NCBI GenBank assembly: GCA_001751075.1
Contig: MAVP01000007.1
Coordinates: 1 to 37,463 of the forward strand
Length of the DNA: 37,463 nucleotides
From: Desulfobacterales bacterium S7086C20
GTDB lineage: Bacteria; Desulfobacterota; Desulfobacteria; Desulfobacterales; C00003060
Direction: 5' to 3'
The translations under genes and the position numbers were made by a program. Of the stretch, positions 7,609 to 14,688 are shown piece after piece. The number at the start of each line of letters is the position of its first letter. Position 1 is the stretch's first letter. A model generated the notes under the pieces. The model saw only the letters and a program-made list of their open reading frames with translations. It had not been told where the DNA came from and made no database searches.

Positions 7609-9013
7609 AGACGAGTGGCGGCTTATCTATAATCCCGAGGGTAAGATCGTTGATCTTGTCGCTTTGCCCGGGGCTGTAATAGAGGGCCGGCTTGCTGGGC
7701 GCTATCTCATGTCATCCAGTGTGACAAAAGGTACCGTGATTATTTCGGGGGTATCGCAGAAAGGGATATTGGCAGGAGTTGATGTTGCGGTGGACCACAA
7801 GGCGGCCTCAGAAAATAGCGTAGAAATAGCCTATCAGCCCAGATCAGGTAGGGCAAGTCTTCGTCCAGCAGAGACAATCAATTTTGAAGAAATGATGCTT
7901 GAGGCAAAGAGTGATTTTGATCCGGTTTTAAGGGATCCTGACGACCTTGCTTGTATCTTATATACTTCCGGTACAACGGGTTTGCCTAAGGGTGTAAGGC
8001 TGACTGTAGAAAATTTTGTCTCCGAGCAACAGGCCACAGAACAGGCACTTGATGTAACGACGGAAGATAAGATCATTGGGGTCTTGCCCTTCTTTCATGT
8101 CTTTGGGCTTTCAAATGTCTTCCACTTGGCATTGGTCCATGGAGCGAGCATAGTGCTTATTCCTCAGTACAGTCCTGGTAATCTCCTAAAGACAATCACT
8201 AAGCACCTACCGACGTTGATGGTTCTCATTCCGACCATGTTTGGCCATCTACAGGTTCTCTTGGAACGAAGGAAAAAGGGCCTTCCGGACAGCATCCGAG
8301 TGTGCGTATCAGGTGCGGCCCCATTGCCTAGAGAGACTATTGAAATCTTTGAAAGGGCTTCGGGGTGCAAGGTCTTAGAGGGGTACGGTTTGACCGAAAC
8401 AGTTTCCGCCTGCTGCCTTAATCCGATAGAGGGCATTTCCAAGCCGGGTTCCATAGGCTTGCCACTTTCCGGGTTTGAAATGAAGGTCGTCGATGAAAAT
8501 GGCAAGAAACTGCCATCTGGGGAAGTTGGAGAGATTACTGTCAGGGGAGATGCGGTTAGTCGGGGTTATTACAACCTTGAGGGACAAACGCGTCAGTCCT
8601 TTATAGACGGCTGGTTTCTTACCGGAGATATGGGATATCGGGACCAAGACGGCTTTTTCTTTATAACAGATCGCAAGAAGGAGATCATTATCAAGGGCGG
8701 ACTAAACATCTCCCCAAGGGAGGTCGAAGATGTCCTTTCCCAACATCAAGCGGTAAAAGATGTTGCGGTTATTGGCAGAAAAAAGGGGGAGCGGGAAGAG
8801 ATCGTAGCATTTGTTACTACAAAGAAAGAGATTTCTAAAAAGGAACTTACAGGTCTTTGTAGGTCGGTGTTGTCGAATTTCAAGATCCCAGACGAGATCT
8901 GTTTTGTTGACGTTCTTCCCATGAGTATAACGGGCAAGGTATTAAAAAAGGAACTAGCAGAAGATTACCAGGATGAACGCAGAATCGAACAAGATGAAAA
9001 TGGATCTGGTTAA
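7574..9013 (+). CDS. chimera: lipoate-ligase-like N-terminus fused to acyl-CoA synthetase C-terminus
   Basis: The first 93 residues resemble the start of lipoate/biotin-ligase-superfamily proteins: EWRLIYNP, then ALPGAVIE in the place of the usual ALxEAxxE, and ILAGVDVAVD followed by QPRSGR near the RRxSGGG motif. At codon 7850-7852 the protein changes abruptly into an adenylate-forming enzyme. It has the P-loop ILYTSGTTGLPKG, GYGLTET, the TGD/DRKKEIIIKGG hinge and the catalytic-lysine ITGKVLKKEL. It therefore lacks the first 130 or so residues of an acyl-CoA synthetase. The missing part is encoded in the next gene. The start is taken as ATG 7574 (TTG 7571 is also possible) inside the symporter 3' end. 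No frameshift or stop is seen, so it may be translated; activity alone is doubtful. Confidence 0.75.
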   Translation: MKWKIFSRKKRKDEWRLIYNPEGKIVDLVALPGAVIEGRLAGRYLMSSSVTKGTVIISGVSQKGILAGVDVAVDHKAASENSVEIAYQPRSGRASLRPAETINFEEMMLEAKSDFDPVLRDPDDLACILYTSGTTGLPKGVRLTVENFVSEQQATEQALDVTTEDKIIGVLPFFHVFGLSNVFHLALVHGASIVLIPQYSPGNLLKTITKHLPTLMVLIPTMFGHLQVLLERRKKGLPDSIRVCVSGAAPLPRETIEIFERASGCKVLEGYGLTETVSACCLNPIEGISKPGSIGLPLSGFEMKVVDENGKKLPSGEVGEITVRGDAVSRGYYNLEGQTRQSFIDGWFLTGDMGYRDQDGFFFITDRKKEIIIKGGLNISPREVEDVLSQHQAVKDVAVIGRKKGEREEIVAFVTTKKEISKKELTGLCRSVLSNFKIPDEICFVDVLPMSITGKVLKKELAEDYQDERRIEQDENGSG

Positions 9014-9890
9014 AGCCGTTGAGAGTTGGGCAATATCCCAACCGGATTTGGTCGCACTCTACTTTGAGGAAAGGGCGATTACTTACAAGGACCTTAATAT
9101 CAAAGCCAATCGTATGGCAAATGGCCTTCAAGGACTCGGCGTTGAAAGGGGAGACAGAGTTGCCATTATGCTTCCGAATATCCCGGAATTTGTCTATTCC
9201 TTTGTCGGCATCCTGAAACTTGGGGCTGTGGCTGTACCTTTCAACACCTTATATAAGGGTGGAGAGATCCGACACATCCTAAGAGATTCAGGTGCCAAGG
9301 TCCTTATTGCATTAACCAATTTTGCCCCAATGATAAATGAGATCAGGTCGGAACTTCCCGCACTGGAGCAGGTGATTCTAACCGGGGAACGCAACCTCAT
9401 TTTTGCCCATCCTGAAAGCACGGCCTTCATTCAATTGATTGTTCCAATCGACCTCATCAGTGATGTTGATGCGGCCTATGAAAAGATGGGGCATATCCTA
9501 TTGGATATTGTAAAGGAGTTTGGTGTTGAGAATGCCTGGTACAAGCACCGGGGAAGTGTCCGCGTGGGGGGAGACAAGATTGCAACGTTTGTTATCTCGG
9601 AGGTGGAAACAGTAAGGGTGATAAATGTAGTACTCTTCCTTGCTGCCATGGATACCAGGGATTTCCTGCGCGTGGTGTGGGTACCCCCGGAAATAAGAGA
9701 CAAGGTCGTAGAGCCCCTGACATCAGTAGAACAAGAGGCCGGCAAGAGGCCTAGTTGGAAAGAGGTCAAAACGACAGTCACGGATGCCTTAAAGCGGGAA
9801 TTCGAGATAGAGATCAAAGAGGGCGCAATGGTTAGAGATGAGCTATTTGGTTATGAGAAGCTTTGTTCTTTGGCTGGTAAGGTGCGATAA
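8994..9890 (+). CDS. chimera: acyl-CoA synthetase N-terminus fused to lipoate-ligase-like C-terminus
   Basis: The first 133 residues are a typical N-terminal segment of a class I acyl-CoA synthetase: ITYKDLNIKANRMANGL, GVERGDRVAIMLPN, LKLGAVAVPFNTLYKGGEI, and LPALEQVILTG. At codon 9390-9392 it switches to the second half of a lipoate-ligase-like protein: LIFAHPESTAFIQLIVP, GSVRVGGDKIATFVISE and VWVPPEIRDKVVEPL. Adenylation motifs of the synthetase are absent. Joined at the breakpoints, the two chimeras give an acyl-CoA synthetase of 519 residues and a ligase-like protein of 258, both normal sizes. The gene overlaps the 3' end of the preceding frame by 20 nt. An upstream ATG at 8973 is an alternative start. 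Confidence 0.7.
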   Translation: MKMDLVKAVESWAISQPDLVALYFEERAITYKDLNIKANRMANGLQGLGVERGDRVAIMLPNIPEFVYSFVGILKLGAVAVPFNTLYKGGEIRHILRDSGAKVLIALTNFAPMINEIRSELPALEQVILTGERNLIFAHPESTAFIQLIVPIDLISDVDAAYEKMGHILLDIVKEFGVENAWYKHRGSVRVGGDKIATFVISEVETVRVINVVLFLAAMDTRDFLRVVWVPPEIRDKVVEPLTSVEQEAGKRPSWKEVKTTVTDALKREFEIEIKEGAMVRDELFGYEKLCSLAGKVR

Positions 9891-9927
9891 GAGATCCAGA
9901 CCGTAGCGTAAAAACCTATGTGATTTG

Positions 9928-10015
9928 TGGTGCCGAAGGCGGGATTTGAACCCGCACGGGTGTTGCCCACTGCCCCCTCAAGACAGCGTGTCTACCAAAT
10001 TCCACCACTTCGGCA
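9928..10015 (-). tRNA. tRNA-Leu (anticodon GAG)
   Basis: Read on the minus strand, acceptor arms GCCGAAG and CTTCGGC pair, with discriminator A and an encoded CCA. The anticodon stem CTGTC/GGCAG holds loop TTGAGGG, giving anticodon GAG. The variable arm is long (GGG-CAACA-CCC), as expected for a class II leucine tRNA, and the T arm is GCGGG-TTCAAAT-CCCGC. It follows secG by 8 bp and is probably cotranscribed with gap-tpiA-secG. Confidence 0.95.
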
Positions 10016-10023
10016 CAAAATTG

Positions 10024-10470
10024 TCATCCCTTGTTGTTGGGTTCTGGACTTGGTTTTGCGGAAGATGATTCTGAAGCCGGAGCGCTCTCAGTAGGTACGT
10101 TAGCAGGTCCAGTCGTGGTAGCCTCCGAAGGAGCCTCTGTCACAACATCTCCATTAGATGGTTCGGTAGCGCTTTCAGCTTGCTCGGCTTTTGTTTGAAC
10201 CGGAGCCTGTGTTGCTGTAGGCACAATCGAACTGGAAGATTGCCGGCCGGAAAAATAGGCCAGGCTCAATGACGTCAACATAAAAACAACAGCGGCGCCG
10301 GTAGTCATCTTGGTTAGAAAGGTTGATGCTCCTCCACTCCCAAAAAGGGTTTGGCTACTTCCTCCGCCAAAGACGGCTCCCATATCCGCACCCTTGCCTG
10401 TTTGCAACAGTACAATAAGTATGAGCGCAATACATACAAGTACGTGGATCGCAATGATGAAAGTTGACAT
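10024..10470 (-). CDS. secG: preprotein translocase subunit SecG
   Basis: SecG is the small accessory subunit of the SecYEG channel. The 148-residue protein has two membrane helices (IIAIHVLVCIALILIVLLQT and a second ending FMLTSLSLAYFSG) linked by the conserved GKGADMGAVFGGGSSQTLFG. The tail of about 65 residues is rich in Pro, Thr, Ser, Glu and Ala and much longer than in E. coli SecG. The start is moved from the track's first codon to ATG 10470, which begins MSTFII and has AGGAGG upstream. It follows tpiA closely, as in many Gram-negative genomes. Confidence 0.92.
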   Translation of the reverse strand: MSTFIIAIHVLVCIALILIVLLQTGKGADMGAVFGGGSSQTLFGSGGASTFLTKMTTGAAVVFMLTSLSLAYFSGRQSSSSIVPTATQAPVQTKAEQAESATEPSNGDVVTEAPSEATTTGPANVPTESAPASESSSAKPSPEPNNKG

Positions 10471-10484
10471 TCTCGGACAGCCTC

Positions 10485-11267
10485 CTAGGCTTTGCCCTCC
10501 GCAAGGTGTGAACATGGACGAATGATCCCGGCAAAAGTGTCGGCATCCAGGCTGGCGCCTCCTACTAGGGCGCCATCAATGTCGTCCTTGGCCATAAGCC
10601 CTGCAATGTTCTTGGGCTTAACGCTTCCACCATACAATATACGAAGAGTCTTTGCAATCGAATTTCCACCTATCGTTTCCATTTGTTTCCGAATAAACTC
10701 GTGAACTTCCTGGGCCTGCTCACTTGTAGCCGTTTTGCCTGTACCAATAGCCCATATGGGTTCATAGGCAACAATAAGCCGCTCAAGCCCAGGGGTGTCA
10801 ATACCTTCGAGGCCTTCTTTCAGCTGTGTCTTGACAACAGAAAAAGTCTGCTCATTATCTCTTTGGGCCTCAGATTCTCCTACGCACAAAACAGGAATCA
10901 GTTCCCCTTCCAGGGCAGCCTTTATCTTCCGGTTGACTGTCTCGTTTGTCTCTCCGAAAAATTGACGTCTTTCAGAATGGCCGATAATCACGTAGCTACA
11001 CCCCGCAGCAGTCAACATGGGAGCAGAGATCTGGCCTGTATAGGCCCCCTCCGTCTCCCAAAACAGATCTTGCGCTCCCAGATATACGACCGAATCTTGT
11101 GCAGCCTCAGCAACAACTGCGAGGGCTGTAAACGGAGGGGCTACCATGACATCCACATCCACAATATCGGAGACTAGAGACTTGAGCCGGCTGGTAAGTT
11201 CTTTGGCCTCTGGACCGGTTTTAAACATCTTCCAGTTTCCAGCAATCAAGGGTTTGCGTTTTGTCAT
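10485..11267 (-). CDS. tpiA: triosephosphate isomerase
   Basis: This cytosolic glycolytic enzyme interconverts dihydroxyacetone phosphate and glyceraldehyde 3-phosphate. The 260-residue protein has the expected catalytic lysine in GNWKMFK, histidine in IIGHSERRQFFGE, glutamate in VAYEPIWAIGTGKTA, and phosphate-binding ILYGGSVKPKNI. Start is ATG 11267 with AAGGAG upstream, not the earlier codon in the track, which would run into gap. It lies 13 bp downstream of gap and is followed by secG. Confidence 0.96.
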   Translation of the reverse strand: MTKRKPLIAGNWKMFKTGPEAKELTSRLKSLVSDIVDVDVMVAPPFTALAVVAEAAQDSVVYLGAQDLFWETEGAYTGQISAPMLTAAGCSYVIIGHSERRQFFGETNETVNRKIKAALEGELIPVLCVGESEAQRDNEQTFSVVKTQLKEGLEGIDTPGLERLIVAYEPIWAIGTGKTATSEQAQEVHEFIRKQMETIGGNSIAKTLRILYGGSVKPKNIAGLMAKDDIDGALVGGASLDADTFAGIIRPCSHLAEGKA

Positions 11268-11280
11268 AGTCTGTATCTCC

Positions 11281-12285
11281 TTAGAGTTGTTTCCCAATCA
11301 TAGCTGCCAGGTCGACCATCCGCGTAGCATATCCACTCTCATTATCATACCACGAAAGGACTTTGACCAGATCGCCAACTACGTACGTAGTTGGCCCATC
11401 TACAATGGAAGAGTATGTTGAGCCATTGTAATCAATTGAAACCAAAGGTAAATCACTATATGCCAAAATCCCTTTCAGAGGACCTTCGGAAGCCCTTTTC
11501 AAAACATCATTGACATCGGCAGGGGTCAACCCACTTTTGCCAACCCTGGATACCAAATCTACAAGAGAAACATTTGGCGTTGGCACGCGAATGGCCAAAC
11601 CGTTCAGTTTTCCCTTAAGTTCCGGCAAGACTAGTGCGACAGCCTTTGCTGCCCCTGTCGATGTGGGAATCATAGAAAGTGCCGCGGCTCTTGCACGCCT
11701 CAGGTCCTTGTGCGGAAAATCAAGGATTCGTTGATCTCCAGTATAGGAATGAATAGTTGTCATGAGTCCGCTTTCTATACCAAAATTCTCAGAAAGGACC
11801 TTTGCCACCGGCGCCAAACAATTCGTTGTGCATGATGCATTTGATATGATGTGATGGTCTTTGGGATCATATAAGGAATCATTAACACCCATAACAATAG
11901 TTATATCCGGATCACCGGATGGCGCTGAAATGATTACCTTGCGTGCACCTGACTCCAGATGTTTGCCGGCAGTTTCTCGGGTGCGAAAAAAACCAGTACA
12001 CTCCATCACCACATCTACACCGAGATCACCCCAAGGTAGTTCCGCTGGTTCCTTAATGGCTTTATACGCAACAGACTTGCCATCGATCTCTATGCTATCA
12101 TTGTTTGCTGTGACATCACTATCCAAGGATCCGTGAATCGAATCGTACTTGAGCAAATGAGCCATGGTTGAGGCATCTGTTAAATCATTAATGGCCACCA
12201 CCTCAACGAGGTCGTTTTTCATCGCAGCCCTAAAGGCAAGCCTTCCTATACGCCCAAACCCATTAATACCTATACGAACGTTCAT
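11281..12285 (-). CDS. gap: glyceraldehyde-3-phosphate dehydrogenase, type I
   Basis: It oxidises glyceraldehyde 3-phosphate to 1,3-bisphosphoglycerate with NAD(P)+. The 334-residue protein starts MNVRIGINGFGRIGR (Rossmann fold) and carries the catalytic SNASCTTNCLAP motif, HSYTGDQRILD and the C-terminal SWYDNESGYATRMVDL. The start is ATG 12285 with GGAGGAAGGAG upstream; the track start adds seven spurious residues. The common order gap-pgk-tpiA is broken here, as pgk is not between them. Phosphoglycerate kinase must be encoded elsewhere. Confidence 0.96.
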   Translation of the reverse strand: MNVRIGINGFGRIGRLAFRAAMKNDLVEVVAINDLTDASTMAHLLKYDSIHGSLDSDVTANNDSIEIDGKSVAYKAIKEPAELPWGDLGVDVVMECTGFFRTRETAGKHLESGARKVIISAPSGDPDITIVMGVNDSLYDPKDHHIISNASCTTNCLAPVAKVLSENFGIESGLMTTIHSYTGDQRILDFPHKDLRRARAAALSMIPTSTGAAKAVALVLPELKGKLNGLAIRVPTPNVSLVDLVSRVGKSGLTPADVNDVLKRASEGPLKGILAYSDLPLVSIDYNGSTYSSIVDGPTTYVVGDLVKVLSWYDNESGYATRMVDLAAMIGKQL

Positions 12286-12340
12286 AGCTTCTCCTTCCTC
12301 CGGCATTTTGCCTACGTTTAATAATCATCGAGAATCATGT

Positions 12341-12760
12341 TTAACTCGTTTTGTTCCCTTTTAGTACACTACTGGCAAGCGAAATACTGTTTTTCCCGTA
12401 TTCCTGTACGCTTTCAGCCAATTCGCCAAGACTCTTTTCCTTGCGCATTTTTTCGGCGCGGATCAATATCGGCAAATTGACTCCTGTCAAAATATCAACC
12501 TTGCCCTCTTCAAGAAATGAGAGGCTAAGGTTGGACGGCGTTCCGCCAAACATATCAGTTAGAATAATGACGCCACCTGCCTGGTCGACGGCCTTAATCC
12601 CCGCGCCTATCTTCTTTCTCAGGGTTTCAGCATTGTGCCTTATGTCAACAGAAACGGCCGTAGTTGCCTCTAGAGGACCATCCAAAACACATTCAGCGGC
12701 GTCAATAAGGGCTTCGCCCAAACCACTATGAGTCACAATTACTATGCCTATCATAAACAC
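12341..12760 (-). CDS. PTS EIIA component, mannose family
   Basis: The 139-residue protein is a mannose-type EIIA, with the phosphorylatable histidine in GIVIVTHSGLGEAL and the conserved IILTDMFGGTPSN loop. No EIIB, EIIC or EIID sugar-transport subunit is nearby. It is encoded 16 bp downstream of rapZ in a cluster with ptsN. In Desulfobacterota such orphan EIIA(Man) proteins usually belong to a regulatory phosphorelay rather than sugar uptake; that role is inference from context. HPr and Enzyme I are not between this gene and gap. The protein may start at M1 or M3 (MFMIG). Confidence 0.88.
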   Translation of the reverse strand: MFMIGIVIVTHSGLGEALIDAAECVLDGPLEATTAVSVDIRHNAETLRKKIGAGIKAVDQAGGVIILTDMFGGTPSNLSLSFLEEGKVDILTGVNLPILIRAEKMRKEKSLGELAESVQEYGKNSISLASSVLKGNKTS

Positions 12761-12776
12761 ATCCCATGCACCTTGC

Positions 12777-13643
12777 CTAAACTAACTCAATATCTCGGTG
12801 TGTCAAGTGTGTGTACTCTAGCTTCTCTTTTAAGTAGCCAGAAACCTCACAAGCTATTGCAACGGAACGGTGCCTTCCTCCAGTGCACCCCACACCAATA
12901 GTCAGATACGATTTCCCCTCCTTTTCGTAAAGAGGTATCAAAAAATCCAAAAGATTCAAATATTTTTTCAAAAAAACCTGTGTCTCGTCCCATTTTTTTA
13001 CAAAATCCTGGACCTGAGATGATCTACCATCTAAGTCTTTTAACCCAGGAACAAAATAAGGATTGGGCAAGAAACGAACATCAATAACCAGATCTGCCTC
13101 TGACGGAATGCCATACTTGAAACCAAAAGAGATTATGTTAATCTCAACCCGGCCTGTATGGGTCTCTTTCAAGACATATTGTGATATGACGGCCTTTAGT
13201 TCATGAACATTGTAACGTGAAGTATCGATAACTTTGTCAGATATTTTCCTGAGGCCTTCAAGTTGTTTCTGTTCAGCACGTATCCCTTCTAAAAGGCTTT
13301 CTCCCCCCCCTAAAGGATGACGCCTTCGCGTTTGACTATAGCGCCTGACAAGTTCCTGTTCTGAAGCTTCTAGGAAAAGAATGTGAAATCTATATCCCCG
13401 ATCTGTAAGGCTATCCAGCACGTTGGCAAAACTTGTAAGAAACCTCTTTTCCCTAATATCCATGACAAGGCCAAGTTTCGACCTATCCGAAGACTGCTCC
13501 ATTCGAATTTCCAAGAACTTGGGCAAAAGCAAAACAGGCAGGTTGTCGACACAGAAGAATCCGACATCTTCTAGCGCCTTAATGGCAGTGCTTTTTCCAG
13601 AGCCTGAAAGGCCACTGATAATGACGATCTTTTGGTCTTCCAA
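12777..13643 (-). CDS. rapZ: RapZ-family nucleotide-binding RNase adapter
   Basis: RapZ (YvcJ) proteins bind nucleotides and, in E. coli, guide RNase E to the GlmZ sRNA that controls GlcN6P synthase. Visible are the Walker A GLSGSGKST, the following ALEDVGFFCVDNLP, and the C-terminal GVGCTGGRHRSVAIACEV signature. The track ORF begins inside ptsN. The homologous region starts at a TTG (13643), about 28 nt after the ptsN stop, with AAAGGA upstream, giving 288 residues, the usual length. An ATT six bases earlier cannot be excluded as start. Position between ptsN and EIIA(Man) is the classic arrangement downstream of rpoN. Confidence 0.9.
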   Translation of the reverse strand: MEDQKIVIISGLSGSGKSTAIKALEDVGFFCVDNLPVLLLPKFLEIRMEQSSDRSKLGLVMDIREKRFLTSFANVLDSLTDRGYRFHILFLEASEQELVRRYSQTRRRHPLGGGESLLEGIRAEQKQLEGLRKISDKVIDTSRYNVHELKAVISQYVLKETHTGRVEINIISFGFKYGIPSEADLVIDVRFLPNPYFVPGLKDLDGRSSQVQDFVKKWDETQVFLKKYLNLLDFLIPLYEKEGKSYLTIGVGCTGGRHRSVAIACEVSGYLKEKLEYTHLTHRDIELV

Positions 13644-13671
13644 TTGAATAATAGGTCCTTTTGCACGAAAA

Positions 13672-14130
13672 TCAAAACTCTTTGTCTTCCTCCTCAAAGG
13701 TGGCATAAAGTTCGCGTTGGTCCGCGGCATTTATGAGACGTTCTTTAAATACTGAATCCTTAAGCAGTTGCGATATCCTGGCAAGCATCTTGAGATGACC
13801 ACCTGTAGAATCCTGGGGGGCTAGCAACAGAAAAAACAGATAAGCAGGCTTGCCGTCCATCGTCTCAAAATTGACTCCTTTGTGACTACGCCCAAAGGCC
13901 ATCGACAACGAATCTAAAGATTTCATCTTTCCATGGGGGATAGCAATACCGCCTCCAATCCCTGTACTGCCGAGGCGTTCTCTGTCCAAAAGGACACGCA
14001 TCATTTCCTCCTGATTGCCTCCGGAAGCCTCTGCAAGGGCGGTACTAAGTTCGTTCAATACACCATTCTTGTCAGTGGCATTCAGTTTAGAAATAATAGC
14101 CTTTTGGTTCAAGTTATCTAAGATTTTCAT
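13672..14130 (-). CDS. ptsN: PTS nitrogen-regulatory EIIA (PtsN)
   Basis: The 152-residue protein is the EIIA(Ntr) regulator of the nitrogen PTS. The phosphorylated histidine lies in GIAIPHGKM, preceded by LLDRERLGSTGIGGG and followed by LFFLLLAPQDSTGGHLKML, all typical of the family. It receives phosphate from NPr/HPr and controls potassium uptake and stress responses in studied proteobacteria. Here it is 9 bp downstream of hpf and upstream of rapZ, the standard rpoN-cluster order. Confidence 0.95.
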   Translation of the reverse strand: MKILDNLNQKAIISKLNATDKNGVLNELSTALAEASGGNQEEMMRVLLDRERLGSTGIGGGIAIPHGKMKSLDSLSMAFGRSHKGVNFETMDGKPAYLFFLLLAPQDSTGGHLKMLARISQLLKDSVFKERLINAADQRELYATFEEEDKEF

Positions 14131-14139
14131 AAAACACTA

Positions 14140-14688
14140 CTATGCTCCAGGTTGGATTAAGCCAAAGTTACCGTCTTTCAAGCGATAGAGCACATTGATC
14201 TCGTCGGTTTCAGCATCGGCAAACACCAAGAAATTATCTTTGATCAGTCGCATCTGTAATACCGCCTCATCAACATCCATGGGTTTGTACTGAACATTTT
14301 TGATTCTCATGAGCTTCGGCGCTGAATCTTGTTCAGCATCTGCTGACAACTCTTCGCTGATCTCTTCGTAAGGGAATGTCTTGTGTTTGGCAGCTAAAGA
14401 TCGACGCTTTTTGAACTTATCCTTATTTTTCTTGATCTGTTTATCTATCTTATCCAAACCCATGTCAATGGCAGAATACATATCGGAAGTTTCTTCATGG
14501 GCATTTACCATGAAGCCATCCGCGCTGATATTTATTTCAGCAATATGGCGAAATTTTTCTACAGTCAACACAACGTTTGCCTTGGCTGCACTTTGAAGAA
14601 ACTTGTCAAATCGATCAAGCTTCTCAAATGCGTAAGCTTTAAGAGCTTCTGATGAATCAAGGTTTATAAAGGTGACTGATTTTTGCAT
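14140..14688 (-). CDS. hpf: ribosome hibernation promoting factor, long form
   Basis: The N-terminal ~100 residues are the S30AE/HPF fold (ITFxxLDSSEALKxY-like start, RHIAEINISADG, DMYSAIDMGLDKIDKQIKKNKDK). A linker leads to a C-terminal dimerisation domain (KPMDVDEAVLQMRL, DNFLVFADAETDEINVLYRL). Long HPF alone can pair 70S ribosomes into inactive 100S dimers during starvation. At 182 residues it has the long-form size. The start, with GGAGG upstream, lies inside rpoN: the two frames overlap by 25 nt, indicating coupled translation. Confidence 0.94.
   Translation of the reverse strand: MQKSVTFINLDSSEALKAYAFEKLDRFDKFLQSAAKANVVLTVEKFRHIAEINISADGFMVNAHEETSDMYSAIDMGLDKIDKQIKKNKDKFKKRRSLAAKHKTFPYEEISEELSADAEQDSAPKLMRIKNVQYKPMDVDEAVLQMRLIKDNFLVFADAETDEINVLYRLKDGNFGLIQPGA

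Noticed and set aside
10683-11177. 164-codon plus-strand ORF opposite tpiA
   Set aside because: It is a shadow of tpiA, whose catalytic motifs are all present on the other strand.
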